Positions 1 to 20,200 of a stretch of 64,000 nucleotides of DNA are shown in pieces. The DNA is taken from positions 7,091,436-7,155,435 of the forward strand of contig CM022674.1 of NCBI GenBank assembly GCA_012295275.1, read 5' to 3'. The position numbers and the translations under genes are program-made. The notes under the pieces are model-generated. The model had not been told where the DNA came from and did no database searches. It saw nothing but the letters and a program-made list of their open reading frames with translations. Source of the DNA: Chrysomallon squamiferum (lineage: Eukaryota; Mollusca; Gastropoda; Neomphalida; Peltospiridae). Each line of letters begins with the position of its first letter. Within the stretch, counting starts at the first letter, position 1.

Positions 1-374
1 ACACTGGGTACAAAAAAAAATTATTTTAAACTAATTCCTTAGATATTTCTTCTTCCATGTTCCTTTTTTTAATGAAGTGTTTCTGTTTGAAAAATACTTT
101 CTTTCTATCATAATTTGAAGATGAATGACCAAATAAATATAAAATAATTTCAATTAAACCAACATCCATTTGTCTGTCTGTTTGTCTGTCCTTTGTGTTC
201 AAATTCACTGAAACATTTTGTAATTATTTTGTCACAATCTTTGTGTTGAGTCAAAAATGACAAAAACAAACAAATATATAAATAAATAAATAAATTGTAT
301 ATATATATATATATTATTTAGTTTTACTTTTCTTTTCTTTTTTAAATTAACCACTGAACAACGTTTTCTGTGAA

Positions 375-600
375 ATAGTTCCTGCAACCCGTAGAGGGCC
401 TCACGCGACTCTTGGTTTGGTTTGAAAGTCGCAGACTCCCGCCCGCCCGCCCGCCTGGTGGGATATGGAAATATGTGGGTCAGTTCTGTGACCTGTCTTT
501 GACTTGGGGGACTGGGCCAGGGAGTGCGCAGACATTGACCGGGTTGAGGTCACTCATGTGTGTCCCCCCACCTGCCTCCCCCCTGGATAATGTAGATTAG
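375..600. other. GC-rich island in AT-rich intron, unidentified
   Basis: About 225 bp with CpGs, a (CCCG)n-like run near 437-456 and C-rich tracts near 563-585 sit inside otherwise AT-rich intron. A 62-codon open frame exists on + but it resembles nothing I recognise and does not fit NOC2L. It could be a regulatory element, an old insertion or an exon of an unrecognised transcript. Confidence 0.25.
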
Positions 601-1004
601 TAGGGTAGCAGATTATGTTGCAATGAAAATGTTTCAAGTACAGCATGTGTTGTGTTCATGTCTTTCTTTTTTCTTTTTATTTTTTTAAATTTTATTTTAG
701 AGAGAGATTTAAAAAAAATTTAAAATGTTTTAATGCTAGACTGTAATGTTTATTTATTTAATTTATTTATTTATTTATATATTTTTTTATTATACATATA
801 TATATTTTATATATATGTATTTAATTTACTGATTCGATTTTATTTTACTTTACTCTTTTATTCTGTTTTGTTTGTTCTTTAATTTCATTTAATTTAAATG
901 TATAAATTTTTAGGTTTTTTTTATTTTATTTAAAAAAGAAAAAGAAAAAATACAGCAACAACATCACTAACAACAAATGGTTTGCCTGATGGTGAATACA
1001 TGTG

Positions 1005-1005
<1 letters not shown>

Positions 1006-1049
<44 letters not shown>

Positions 1050-1168
1050 GTTTGTCTGTGTGTCTGTCTTTGTGTTTGTGTGTGTGTATATGTTTCTATG
1101 TTTTCTGTTAGTTTACTTAATATCATTGTCATCATTATCATGTTATTATTACTACTAATTCTATTATT

Positions 1169-1212
<44 letters not shown>

Positions 1213-1227
1213 TATTATTATTATTAT
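1006..1227. repeat. (GT)n plus (ATC)n/(ATT)n microsatellites
   Basis: A (GT)n run at 1006-1048 with imperfect GT-rich extension to about 1100 is followed by (ATC)n at about 1168-1210 and (ATT)n to 1227. It is purely intronic. Confidence 0.9.
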
Positions 1228-1406
1228 GACTACAAGTAAAATGGTTTTGGGTTGGTCTCACTCCCACCAAGTTCAACTAACTGGATTAACCTGGATAATC
1301 TCATAATATGGATTATCTTTCCATTCATAATCCATTCTCCTGGATTTAACAAAATCATTACATTTCTACATTTTTCAGAACTACATATTTCTTTTTATTT
1401 AATGAA

Positions 1407-1408
<2 letters not shown>

Positions 1409-1471
<63 letters not shown>

Positions 1472-1552
1472 TGCACACACACACACACACACACACAAAC
1501 ACAACAAACACACACACACACACACAAACACAAACACACACACAAACAAATG
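1409..1552. repeat. (CA)n microsatellite
   Basis: Nearly perfect AC dinucleotides at 1409-1467, then interrupted CA blocks to about 1552. Confidence 0.9.
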
Positions 1553-2259
1553 TCACCACAGTAAATAGATAAAATTCCTGTCACAATTGTTTGGCCTTGA
1601 GTTACTGGTGTTAAAAATGTCCTTCTTCCCACTCAAATACTTGTGCTTATTAAAACTGTTGTTTTTACAGTTTGTCTGTCTGTATGTTAGTCCTAGACCA
1701 TATCAGTACTCATTAATATTAATAATTTATTGTGTTTTGAAATGTCTCTTCGTATGTTAGTATTCACATAAATACTTACAGTTATTAACAATTTCCTTTA
1801 TTTAATTTCTTTTTATTGTTGATTTTGCAATTTGTCTGTCTGTCTGTCTGTTTGTCTGCGCTAATTTGTATAAAAACTGGTGGTTATTAAATGTTGATTG
1901 AATTTCACAGTCTGTGTGTGTGTTTGTCTGTTAGTGTTGTTTGCCTGCACACATTCATGTAATCAGTCTATGTGTGTGTGTCTGTCAGTTTCTGTACTTC
2001 AGACCAGACAAATTATTTTCATCTATTTCAGTACTGTTTGTGTTTACTGATTTTCACAATCTGACTGTCTGTATGTTAATGTGTTTTAAATCATACAAAT
2101 TCTTTCATTCATTAATAAAACTGATTTTAGTAGGTTTTAGTGTTTGTGCGTCTGTCCATATGTTGGTATATCTGACAAGTTGTGTTTATTTGTTAATACT
2201 GTTTTCTTTGTTTTTGTAATTGTGTTGTTATTTGTTTTGTTTTTTGTTTATTTTGTATG

Positions 2260-2290
<31 letters not shown>

Positions 2291-2373
2291 TGTAAGCTTG
2301 TTTCAGAGAATCTATAAGCCCACACACATTTTTGTAATTCCTGACATTGTTTTGTTGTGTTAGGTTTCACTGT

Positions 2374-2383
<10 letters not shown>

Positions 2384-2409
<26 letters not shown>

Positions 2410-2830
2410 ACCATCCTACTCAAATACTTGATAATTTACTAACAGTGTGTTGTTGTTTTTGTTGTCTGTGTGTGTGTGTGTGTTTGTGTGCGTGTGTGGG
2501 TGTTTGTGTGTGAAGAGAGAGAAAAGGAAAGAGATAGACAGATGAATAGATAGATTACATTTATGTAAATCGATATACATAAAGACTGTTACATATATAA
2601 TTACATCCATACATCCATACACCCATACATTCATACATATATACAAACACACATATACACACATATGCACACACATGTATAAACACACATACATATACAT
2701 ATATACACACACACATATACACATTACACACACATTCATACACAAACACACCTACCTAAATATATGCACATTTACATACAAACACATGCACACACACACA
2801 CACATGTACACACAAACACACCTGTACCCC
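2384..2830. repeat. GT/CA and CATA-rich microsatellite block
   Basis: GT dinucleotides at about 2382-2408 and 2466-2512 are followed by CATA- and CA-rich sequence from about 2590 to 2822. The strand composition flips from GT to CA near 2520. No gene is seen. Confidence 0.8.
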
Positions 2831-3281
2831 CCATTGCCTGTGTACAAGTGTCACTACAGCAATGAACATGAAATATCTCAGACATGGTCTATCACACGTG
2901 TATCTGACACATTATCATTATTAAAGGCCCTTGAAACTGTACACCATTCACTATTTTCATTATTTCTGTAATGTCTGTGTAGACATACAGTATTGATCTT
3001 TGTTCTCACAGTAACCTTTTTTTTTTTGTATGTGATTAACAAGTCTGTTGACATTCAGCAGTGAAAATGATGCAACATCTGGTTACATTGTACAGTTCAG
3101 TGTCATGTTAAGCTAGCTAGAGTTATCTCCCTTGAGTGTAAAAATGTATTTTAGAATTTTTGTTTTTTAATAATAATAATACATAATTGGTGTTACAATT
3201 CGGTGCTGTCGTTGATAGCAAATATTTATTTTGTTAATGTTATTGTTTTGTTTTGTTGTTTAGTATTTTTATTGTTTATTA

Positions 3282-3508
3282 TAATATTATTATTATTATT
3301 ATTATTTAATTACATTATTATTGTTGTTTTTATCGTCATCATTGTTATTGTTATTACTATTATTATGATTATTATTATTATTATTATTTATATTGTATTT
3401 TTATTGTTGTTTCTGTGGTTTTTATCATTATTGTTATTATTATATTGTTGTTCTGTTTTTTTTTATCATAATGATCATTGTTATTGTTTTTGTAGTTTGT
3501 CAACATTA

Positions 3509-3587
<79 letters not shown>
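3282..3587. repeat. (ATT)n array abutting NOC2L acceptor
   Basis: Imperfect (ATT)n from about 3282 becomes a pure run at 3505-3587 and ends in the ACAG acceptor of the exon at 3590. The trinucleotide therefore forms the polypyrimidine-side sequence of this acceptor. Confidence 0.9.
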
Positions 3588-3589
3588 AG

Positions 3590-9524
<5,935 letters not shown>

Positions 9525-9787
9525 ATTTTAAAAAAAACAATATTAAACAAAAAGTTTTATGAAAAAAAAAATGAATAGATTCTAAATAATTATTATATTA
9601 TGTTAACTTCTGAAAATCAGATAATTTACAAAGTTTTATGAAAAAGAAATTTAAAAAAGAAAATTAACCAATGAACATTATTAAATCAGTATTGAATATT
9701 TTAAGTAAAGAAGAATTTATTTAAATCTTTTTTTTTTTTTTTTTTTAAACTTGTTGTTTTGTATGATAATTGTTTTCAGGATACTGA

Positions 9788-9793
9788 AATAAA
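9788..9793 (+). terminator. Candidate NOC2L poly(A) signal
   Basis: AATAAA on the + strand, about 265 bp after the NOC2L stop. In such AT-rich sequence the hexamer can arise by chance. Confidence 0.4.
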
Positions 9794-10009
9794 AAAAATA
9801 ATTTGAAAATGATTTGTAAGTTTTGTGTTTTTATTATTATTGTTATTATATTATTGTACTGTTATTACTATAATCATTCTCTCGCTTTCCCCCTCTCTCC
9901 AAAAAATGTATAAAAGAAGAAAATCATGGTATCTTTATTTACTAGAAATAATATCCAGCAAATGAGTTTTAAAAAAAAACAAGAAAAAAAAAACATTTTT
10001 GTAAATAGT

Positions 10010-10015
10010 TTTATT
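10010..10015 (-). terminator. Candidate DHX29 poly(A) signal
   Basis: TTTATT on +, so AATAAA on -, lies about 37 bp past the DHX29 stop. It would give a very short 3' UTR. Other AATAAA-like hexamers occur further downstream. Confidence 0.4.
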
Positions 10016-10051
10016 ATGTACAATTTTAATGTAGATTAATTATTGTTTTTA

Positions 10052-11239
10052 TCACAAATTTTTTTCTGCTGTTAAAAGTTGATGAATCACTCGAATCAAC
10101 GAAGAATCTGCAAACAAAAAAATAATAATTAAAAAATACATAAATTAGTTTTTACATTTTATTAATTTTATAAGTTATAATAAATGTCAATGTTAATAAA
10201 TGTTAATATATATTTAAGATAAAAATATATATAAATGTTTTTTTTTTGAAGGTGATTTGATATATTTCCTGCCTTAACTTTTATAAATGGTATACATAAA
10301 AATTTAACATTCAAATCTTTAAAATATTAATATATTATAAACTTACAAGTATGAATGTCTTAAAAGTTCTCTGAACTGCTTTATTACTTCTGTTAAGTTT
10401 TGTTACTAATATTATTATTATTTATTAACATCATTATCCTTATTACTACTACTACTATTATTATTATTATTATTATTATTATTTTACCTGAGAAGTCTAT
10501 TGAAGGGTTTTCCAGTTTGTTTTGTAAAAGCTGAGCCAGCAGATGTCTAAGTTCTTTAAAAATGACTCCAGTTCTTGCCATTGTCTGAAAAATACAAAAT
10601 TATCTTTTCAGAGTTTAAAATAAAACTTAGGATCAATAAAACAAAGTTATTTAAAAAGGATTTTTTTGAAAAAGGACAAAAACAACAACAAAATAATAAT
10701 AATAATAATAATAATAAAAACAACAACAATAAATACAATAAAATAAATAAATAAAAATACACTTAAACATAAAAATTAGAAAGTAAATAAAGTAGAATAA
10801 ACAGACAAATAAAAAAAACTATAAAAAAAACAAAAAAATAAATAAAATAAAAAATAAACGCAATAAATAAACTAAACAAAACAAATAAACAAATAACTAA
10901 ACAAAACAGACATCTGACCTTGAACTTGATCCAGCCGTCGACAGAAACAAGTTGTTGTGTGTGTTGTACGTCAATATCACCACCAAACAGCAGCAGGGGA
11001 TATGGAGAGGTCAAGGTCGAATCTCGAACATACACCCGGGAAAGGCGTACCTGAATACATTTTGAAGGACAATTATTTTGTTTGTATATTATTTATATAT
11101 TTAAAAAAAAAAAAATCATTTACACACACAGACACTATTATTAAAATGTAATAGTATAAAAATGGATTATGTAATAAAATAAAGAATATTTTATAAATTA
11201 AATTTTTTGGGTGTCTGTCAGATGCATTTTTATACATAC

Positions 11240-11282
<43 letters not shown>

Positions 11283-11779
11283 TAGGTATAATTTCTTTCA
11301 TTTTCCAAGTATTAAACTTTTTAACTTTTGCTAGCCTATTATATCACTATACAAGTGTGCAAGCATGTATGTAGGTGTGTGTTTATGTGTATTTATTTAT
11401 TTACTTATTTACATTTGTTGTTTTGTGTTACCTTTTCCAAGTACACGAGCCAGCCATTAGCTTGTAGAAATCTGTTCACTGAGGCTGGGTGGATGTGGGC
11501 CATGCCCTGCGCAGTCTCAACTACACAGACATTCTGAGTAGGATTGGCAGCAGCATCTACAGCAGGCGTTGACGTCGTCTTGGCAACGTTGGGGTACAGA
11601 CCAGCTGTCAGGACAGCCTTGAGAATGGCAATGGTCTCTAGGTCAAGGCCATGACCCTGAACTGATGAATCAGCAATGTCAAGGACACCGTCTTTGCTAA
11701 AAGTCTTTTTTGAGCGTTTGGGTTTCATTTCGGTGAAACCGATAGAGTTAACAAGTTTTACTAGGTCTTGTTTGACATT
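10052..11779 (-). CDS. DHX29: DHX29 exons 25-28: OB-fold and C-terminus
   Basis: Exon 25 (11779-11432, residues about 1156-1271) carries the post-ratchet segment with [17 protein letters not shown], typical of DHX29 and its relatives. Exon 26 (11050-10919) has [12 protein letters not shown] followed by SVDGWIKFK, the OB-fold core. Exon 27 (10584-10488) ends near ENPSIDFSG, and exon 28 (10107-10052) encodes the last 18 residues and the TGA stop. All junctions are in phase. Confidence 0.92.
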
Positions 11780-14700
11780 CTGAAAGCAAAAATGTTAAAA
11801 ATCAACACTTTTATTTATTTATTTATTTATTTTTTTTTTTTTCAGAAATCAGAAGAGTAAATTACAATAAATGGATGAATCTGCAGGAGTGAAATATCAG
11901 TGTGTTTATGATAATTTTGTTTTAAAATCACATACAGGGGGGAGTCTGCAGTATACAGTGTCAATCAAGCATGAAAACACAACAAATAACACAATTTTGT
12001 TCTACAAAGAGGAATTAATGTAAACAAAACAGGTAAGTTCCAGACACAGCAGAATTTCATGACTTAACTTAAATAAATATAACTAGAGTGTACCTGCGGA
12101 CAATAAATGAATAATAATGTGTGTTGTGTGTGTATGTGTGTGTATGTGAGTATGTCTGTGTGTGAATTTTTTTTAGAAAAAGCTCACCTCTATATCAAGC
12201 AAAGTGTTTCTCTTTAGAAAATTCTGGTAACAATATTTTAACTCTGCTTGTCTCCCCTGAGATTTAGCCTTCTTCCAGCTGAAAGATCAGTTATGTTTCA
12301 ATTAATTGTAAAAATTTTTAAACATTACTAATCATAATCATTTTAATAATAATAATAACATTATTTATGTTGTTATTATCATCGCCACTATCATGATATT
12401 AATATTAAAATTTCAAAAATCTTTTTAGTTTTAAATACAACATTTTTATTTCATGATACAAAATTATTTTATTTAGATTATAACTGTTACTAATACTTTT
12501 AATACACAAAAACACACACACACTTAAATAATTATAACTATTTATTAATAATTTGAACACACAAACAAAGACGTATATGAAAAGTTTTTAAAAATACTGT
12601 TTTCCAAACGTTACCCTTCATAAGCTCTGTAAAGTGTGAGGTGATCGGAACATGCCACTGCCAGGTTTTGCTTTGCAGTGTTGGCGAGATCTTTCTTGTT
12701 GAGAGGAACTTGAAACGGAGACTTGTCTGTCATTGCAGCTGCTATCACAGCCTGAAACACATCATCAACTTTTAGCTTAATTCAAAAACAACACAGGTAT
12801 GTATAGTGTTGTTTAAACAGTAAACAAATATATGTGTGTATGTGTTTGTGTGTGTTTTAGATATATAGAGACAAACACAGATATATATTGTGTTTGTGTG
12901 TAAAATGTAGTAATCTTTAATTGTTTCTCTGTGTGGTGTTTTTTGCATGCATGTATGACTGTGTGTGTGTGTGTGAAAATTTGTGTGTTTTTGTTTGTGT
13001 GTAAAATACAGTAATCTTTAATTGTGTGTTTCTTCGTAAGTTGATTAAAAGTGTGTATTCGTGTGTTTGTGTATATATAAAAATACTAACCACTTGCTCA
13101 AGACATCCAAATATTGCTCCAAACAGCAGCATTTTCCCAATCCGGACATTGACCGGTAACGCAGCAAGGTGATGACCCAGTGGGGTCAAAGTGCAGTCGT
13201 CAACCTCGCAGGCACCAACCTCTCGCAGCAACGCCAGCGCACGTGACGTCACCTGGGGCTGAGGGGGGTCCAGAGCTTGAGATAAAAAGTCGACTGGTTT
13301 CCCAAATTTGCATTTCATAATGTTCAGACAAAGCTCTTCGAGGGGAACACGCAGCAGTTCCGGTAGAGTGTATGGCCGGAAGTTCTGATACCTGAACAAC
13401 ATTAAATAGCAAAAAATAAAATAAAATAAAATAAATATTAAATAAATATTAAATAAAAGTTAAAAAAAGTTAAACACAAAACTCCAAAATATTGAATAAA
13501 ATAAATAAATACAAGATGTTAAATAAATAAAAAAATAATTAAACACAAAAATAAGATAAAATAAATACAAACATTAAATAAAATAAACAGACTTGAAAAT
13601 AAAAATTAAATAAATAATACAAAAATAAAATAAAATGAAATAAATAAATAAATAAATAAAATAAAATAAATACAAATACTAAATAATATAAAAAATTAAA
13701 TAAACACAAATAAAAAATAAAATAAATTAAAATAAAATGAGTACAAAAACAAATAAAAACCAAAAACCCACCAATACAAATTAAAATTAAATATATAATA
13801 TTTTCTCCGAATTTAATTATTTTTATATTACACTGCATGGACACACTAAATATAAATAAATTTAATTTGTGTGTAAACGACTCACATCTGCTGCGTGTAG
13901 AGTCGAAAACAAAATCCACTCTGAACGCGACCTGCACGACCTTGTCTCTGTTTGGCGTTCGCTTTTGCTATAAACACTTCCTCCAGACTGGACATCTGAC
14001 TCGTCTCTATGTACCTGATTTATTATTAAAAACATACTTAGTTTAAATTTAAATACAGAAACACAAGGTTTATATTTAAATACAGAAACACAAGATTTAA
14101 AATTAAATACAGAAACACAAGGTTTAAATTTAAATACAGAAACACAAGGTTTAAATTTAAATACATAAGTACAGTAACATGATATTTAAATTTAAATACA
14201 GAAACACAAGGTTTAAATTTAAATATCAAAACAGAAACATGATATTAAAATTTAAATATAGAAACATTACATTAAAATTTAAATACAGAAACACAAGGTT
14301 TAAATTTAAATATCAAAACAGACACATTATATTAAAATTTAAATTCGGAAACACAAGGTTTAAATTTAAACATTAAAACAGAATATTAAAAATACATAAG
14401 TAATAAATACATTTTTTAAAAATAAAAATAAAAATACAGAAACACAATATTTAAATTAAAACATTGAAACAAGATTTAAATATAAATAACCAAGCAGTAA
14501 ACAAACAAAATTTAAAAAAAATAATTAAAAAAATAAAACCATCTCACACACAAACACACAAGTTATTATATAAATAAGTTAAAATTATTTTTAAAAAATA
14601 TAAAAAAAACCTCACCTGATTTCTTTTGCTTTGCCGCTGTCTATGACAAAGACGATGTCTGGTATTGTGATTCCAGTCTCTGCGATGTTTGTAGCTAAAA

Positions 14701-15373
14701 CAATTTTTCTGATTCCGTCTGGTGGAGTAGAGAAAGCTTTAGACTGGTCCTCTGAAGACAAGACTGAGTGCAGAGCCAGAATCATAAACCTGAAAACACA
14801 TATTTAAAATTTTTAAACTAAGAAAAATAATCAGTCTGTCACGTAACATCAACATTTTAAACATTTTTTTTTTTTTCAAATTGTAATTTATCAGTGAAAA
14901 TTTTAAAATTAATAAAATCATTATTATCTGCAATTCAAATTTTAAGATAATAAAATAAAAATATATAATATAATATAATGCTCAAAACTTTAAAACTAAC
15001 AAAAATAATTATAATCTGTGGTTTAACTTTTATATTTTAAGATAATAAAATAAAATAAAAGTTATAAAAATAAAAAATCAAAACTTTAAAATAAACAAAA
15101 CAATTATTTGTGATGCAACATCAAAATATTTAAACTAATATATATGTAAAATAAAACTTCAAACTGTACAAAAATGACAAAATTATAAATATAGATAGTT
15201 TGTTTTTATTTTTTTATTAATGTTAAATTAATGTTTTATTATTATTATTATTATATAATAGTTGTCATTGTTGTTATTGTTATTACTGTTATGGTTCTTA
15301 TTATTATAATTATTATAATTACTATTACTATTATTATTATAAATACCACTATTATTACTGTCTACTTTTATTA

Positions 15374-15407
<34 letters not shown>

Positions 15408-17241
15408 GATTATTACTTTTATTATTATTACTACTATTACTACTACTACTAATATTACCTTACCTAATATCATTATTAATACTTGTGTTGTTGTTTTTAT
15501 TACTATCATTATTATTACAATTAAAATTATTATTATTATTAATATATTCACCTATTGGGATCAGAAAAAACCCTGTCAGACTGAAGATTCTCATAAAGTT
15601 CTTGAATGTCAGATAAACCTGGCAGAAACACAAGAACAGCGCCCTCTAGCTGTTTAAACTGTTCATCTTTAGTCAGATGAGTGAGTAACTCCTGAAAATA
15701 AATAAAATATAAAATTACATTAATGAATAACACCAGCATTAATAATAATTATAATAAATGTAAAATTGTAACAATTACATTGATTAATAATAATCATTAA
15801 TAAGAATCATTGCTAATGTAAAATTATAAAAATTACATTAATTAACAAAGCAACATTAATAATAATTACGATTAATGTAAAATTATAATAATTACATTAA
15901 TTAATAACAGCAACATTAATAATATTAGTTATTGTAAAATTATAATAATTACATTCATTAATAATAGCAATATCAATAATTATTGTTAATGCAAAAATAT
16001 ATTCAGATATCATAAAACAAATTTACCATTATTTATTTATTTAACTATTAATATTTATAATAAAAAATGAATAATAATTTTGTTTAAATTACGTTATTTT
16101 TAAATAACAAGGCAGTACCTACCATTATCAAGTCCATGTTGATGCGATCCACATTAAGTCTAGTGACAGCATTTCTTGTTCTTAAACTGTACTTGTCTGC
16201 ACAGAGGTCTGTCTGGATTAATTTTTAAAATATTTTATTATTTTGTCTAAATAAATAAACAAACATAATTATCTGGTAAATAATAAACAAATAAATAATT
16301 ATACAGTAAAAAAAAAAAAAATGTTGTATTAATTACACACACCCACTAAATAATAATTAAATATAAATGTTTAAAAAAGTAATAATAATAATTTACATAT
16401 TTTAATTTGAACTAAGTAATTTTTAAAAAACATCTGATACTGAAATAAATTCTATATCCAATATAATTTTTAAAGATTGTAATAATAATTAAATATATTT
16501 ATTTATTTACAAGCAGTTAACAATGGGTCTGAAATTATTATCTGAAATAAGAATTAAATTTAAAATAATAATAATAATAATAATTATAAATTAAAAAATT
16601 AAAATATTACAATACAACAAAAAAATGTAGAATAAATTTTAAAAGTTGAATTAAACGCTGAAATATTGTTTTTTACAAATATATTTTTCAGTATTTTAAA
16701 AATAAAATACAAATTACCTGATCTAATTTACTAATGTCATCTTTAGTCCAGTAAACATTCAGCTGAGTTGTCTCCCCTCTTTGCTCTGTAATCTGAAGGG
16801 TGGCACTGTCTTCCTATTAATAAAAAATTAACAAATTATAAGTCTTCAGTATATCTCCAGTAAATCATTTTCACATCCACAATTATTATTATTTTTTTTT
16901 ACTGTGGAAAAACATCTTGTGATTGGAAATTCTTGATTCGCCGTATCTGTAAATAATCCTGGTTTGACTGGTATTTCAATACTTCTTTAATGTAGATACT
17001 GCTATCTTCATGAATATTCATGTCAGTTGTGTCTGTGTGTTGGGTGTGTATTTTGGGTATGTGCATTGTGTATATTGTTAGTGTTTGTTGTATTTGTCTT
17101 GTACATGTGTGTTTATGAGAAAGTGTGATTTGTGTGCATGCATGCATAAGTGCCATGTTTAAGTGTATGTGTGTGTATATGCATGTATCTCTTTGTGGAT
17201 GTGCATCTATGTGTATGTTTGTGTGTGTGCATCTATGTGTA

Positions 17242-17277
<36 letters not shown>

Positions 17278-20200
17278 CATGTGTGTGTGTGTGTGTGTGT
17301 GTGCATGCAAATGTCTATTCTTTTTGTGGGATGTGCATATATGCATGAATGTGTATATTTGTATGTATGATGTATGCATGCATGTGTATATTTGTGTGTG
17401 TGTGTGTGTGTGTCTGTCTGTTTCATTAGGCAGACAATACTAAGTCAGTGTAAATTAGTAAATATGCTAAAACAAAATAAAAACTATTTTAATTATTGAA
17501 AACGGGACCTGTATGAGACGATTAGCTCTGACTGTGTACTGAGAATCTTCATCTACCACGTAGCCTGTCATTTCAATAATGTCCTCCAGGTGAAAAATCT
17601 GCAAACAAACATCAGTAACTGTTATTGTGAATTATTAATGAACTTTAGTACTAAAGGGTGATTATTTCACCTGACTCATCTCCTTATGTAAACCCTGATA
17701 TATAACAATTAATCATGTAATGTAAAATTTAATTATATAATTTATCAGCAGAAATTACAAATATCCAGTGTTTTTTTGAAATCTTTAATAATTAAAAACT
17801 AGAAATTTTTAAATTCTTCATAAAAATAATGTTTAAATATTAAGAACTACAGAATCAATTAAAAAATAAACATTAAATATTTGGAAAAATCTTCATAAAA
17901 ATTAAAAATTAGGAATCACAAAAATAAATGAATGTTAAAACAACAGATTAATAGTATATTTTAATAATTTCATTTTTCACTTGTATTTTTTTTTTAAAAG
18001 TGATAAATATAAAAAATCTGTAGTATTATTTTCTAAATCTTTATAATAATGAAATTTAATATAAAACTTTTATTTTGTTTTTAAATATATATTTGAACTT
18101 TTATTTTTATTTTGTACAAATAAATCTTTAATAAACTAAAAATTTTTTAAAAAAAATTAAATATCATATAAATTAAAAACTATATTAATCTATATATATC
18201 TTCATAACAATCAAAATAAAATATTAAAAATGTTTAAATAAATAAATTTAATAAATACATTAAACTAAATATAAAACTATTGTTTAAAAATTTGTAAATA
18301 ACAACAACAACAACAACATCAATAACAACAACATTAATAATAGTAAGAATATCAATAACTGTACTTGTATAAAACCTGCATAGTAATAATAATAATAACA
18401 ACAACAACAATAACGATGATGATGATAACAACAATAATATTAACAAAGATAAGGATGAGGATGATGATGATAATAATAACAGAACCTAACAGGACAAGAA
18501 CACAAACCTCGACAGGGAAGGTTCGACCAGGGATGTTGATAACTGGACAGTGATGGAAATATGCAGAAAACTTGTCACTGTCGAGAGTAGCACTCATCAG
18601 AATGACTTTGAGGTCAAATCTTTTTTCTAAAATTCTTTTTATGACTATCAGCAAGAAGTCTGACTCCACACTCCGTTCATGGACCTGCAATTACATTAAA
18701 AACATTTTTACTGACAAACAAAAACTAAAAGATGTTTCATTTTTTTTTTAAAGATGTGTGTTTATGAGCGTGTGAATAAAAAAATTAAATCCACTGAATG
18801 CATCAAACACATACAAACATAAATATATATATATATTAAGTTTATTTACTTTTTTTTTACCTATAATAATATCAAGATAGTTATATATTCAAATATACAT
18901 TTTTTTTAAAGTTATTATAATTTTTTTTTACGTTCCCTTAATATCACAGATATATCTTTACAAATAAATAATAATAATTATTATTATATGAAAACACATA
19001 ACTAATAATAAAAAAAACTATAAATATTTTAAAACTCAGATAAAAAATAATAATAATAAAATCATCATAATAATAACAATAGTAATAATAAAAAAATAAC
19101 AATAGTTACAATAATAATAATACTACTACTATTAATAATTTTTTTCTTGATATTTATCATACATCTCTATTAACATCTATCCAACTATTCATTATATATA
19201 ATAATAAAAATTTCACAAACAAAAAAAACCCTTCCATTTTCAATAGATTCACATTTACATTCAACTTTTTAAATAATGATGTTCATGCAAATATACATTG
19301 TGAGTTTGTGCATGTGTGTATTTTTGAGCACACATCAATGTTTCAAATTTAACTCAGATTTAAGTGTCACCTCGTCAATTATGATGTGTGTGACATCACC
19401 AAGGTCGGGTTTCTGCTGCAACTGTCTCAGCAGCACCCCAGTCGTGCAGTACAGCAGTTTGGTGTTTGGTCCTTTCTTGGCATCAAATCGAATCTGATAG
19501 CCACAGAGAGAGTCCAGCTTTCCCGGAGTGCTCTCCCCTAGTTCCTGAGAGACTCGATTGGCCAGACTCATAGCGGAAATTCTCCGAGGCTGTGTACAGA
19601 TGATGTTACATCTAGAGCCCTGGTCTGCTTTTATCATATCCTGAAATAAAAAAAATGAAAAAATTATAAAATTAGAAATAACAATAAAATGAAATAGAAA
19701 ATAAAATATGTCTGATCTAATTTTTATCGTATGTATTTATAAACAAATAAATAAAAAAAAATGAAAAAAAAAAAAAAATGATAAAAAATAAAATTAAATA
19801 AATAAAATTAAATAAAATTAAATATTAAAATGTATATAAATAAATTAAAATAAACCTGTTATAAGATAAACTTAAGAAAGGAGGAAAAAAGTTAAATTAA
19901 ATTTAAAAAAGAGTATTTAACAATAAAAAATGTAGTTATGTTTTGCACAAGAAAATTACTGTTACTATTATTAAATGAAAATAAAATAAACAAATTATAA
20001 TATAAAAATAAACTGAATAAAATATTAATAAAAATAAATTAAAATGTACACTAATTTAATAAAAAATACTATAAAATGAATTAAAATAAAATAAAATCTA
20101 ACTTGGATTATAATTAATTAATTAAACGAGTTAATAATTAAAACAAGTTAAATGTTTTCCACTAGAAACTGAAAAAATAAAACGGCATAAAATATTATTG

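Larger units (their letters stand above)
1..3589 (+). other. NOC2L intron, left edge of window
   Basis: I find no coding exon in this stretch. It precedes the first recognisable NOC2L exon, so it is read as the 3' part of a long NOC2L intron. It contains AT-rich sequence, (GT)n at 1006-1048, (ATC)n/(ATT)n at about 1168-1227, (CA)n at 1409-1552, a poly-T tract at 2259-2289, GT-rich and CA/CATA-rich blocks at 2384-2830, and (ATT)n from about 3282 up to the acceptor. A GC-rich island at about 375-600 stands out. Open frames here are translations of simple repeats. Confidence 0.7.
9525..10051. other. Convergent 3' intergenic space between NOC2L and DHX29
   Basis: The two stop codons, at 9522-9524 (+) and 10052-10054 (-), are 527 bp apart. 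Both 3' UTRs must lie here and may overlap. The sequence is AT-rich, with short homopolymers and one C/T-rich patch near 9880-9900. Confidence 0.8.

Noticed and set aside
1011-1572. Open frames rich in Cys/Val, His/Thr or Ser/Asp
   Set aside because: They are translations of (GT)n, (CA)n and (ATC)n repeats, with no codon or domain evidence. The same applies at 7229-7654, 17125-17443, 38229-38937, 48019-48315 and 63216-63510.
19276-19497. Antisense frame over DHX29 exon 14
   Set aside because: It is the shadow of a highly conserved helicase exon.
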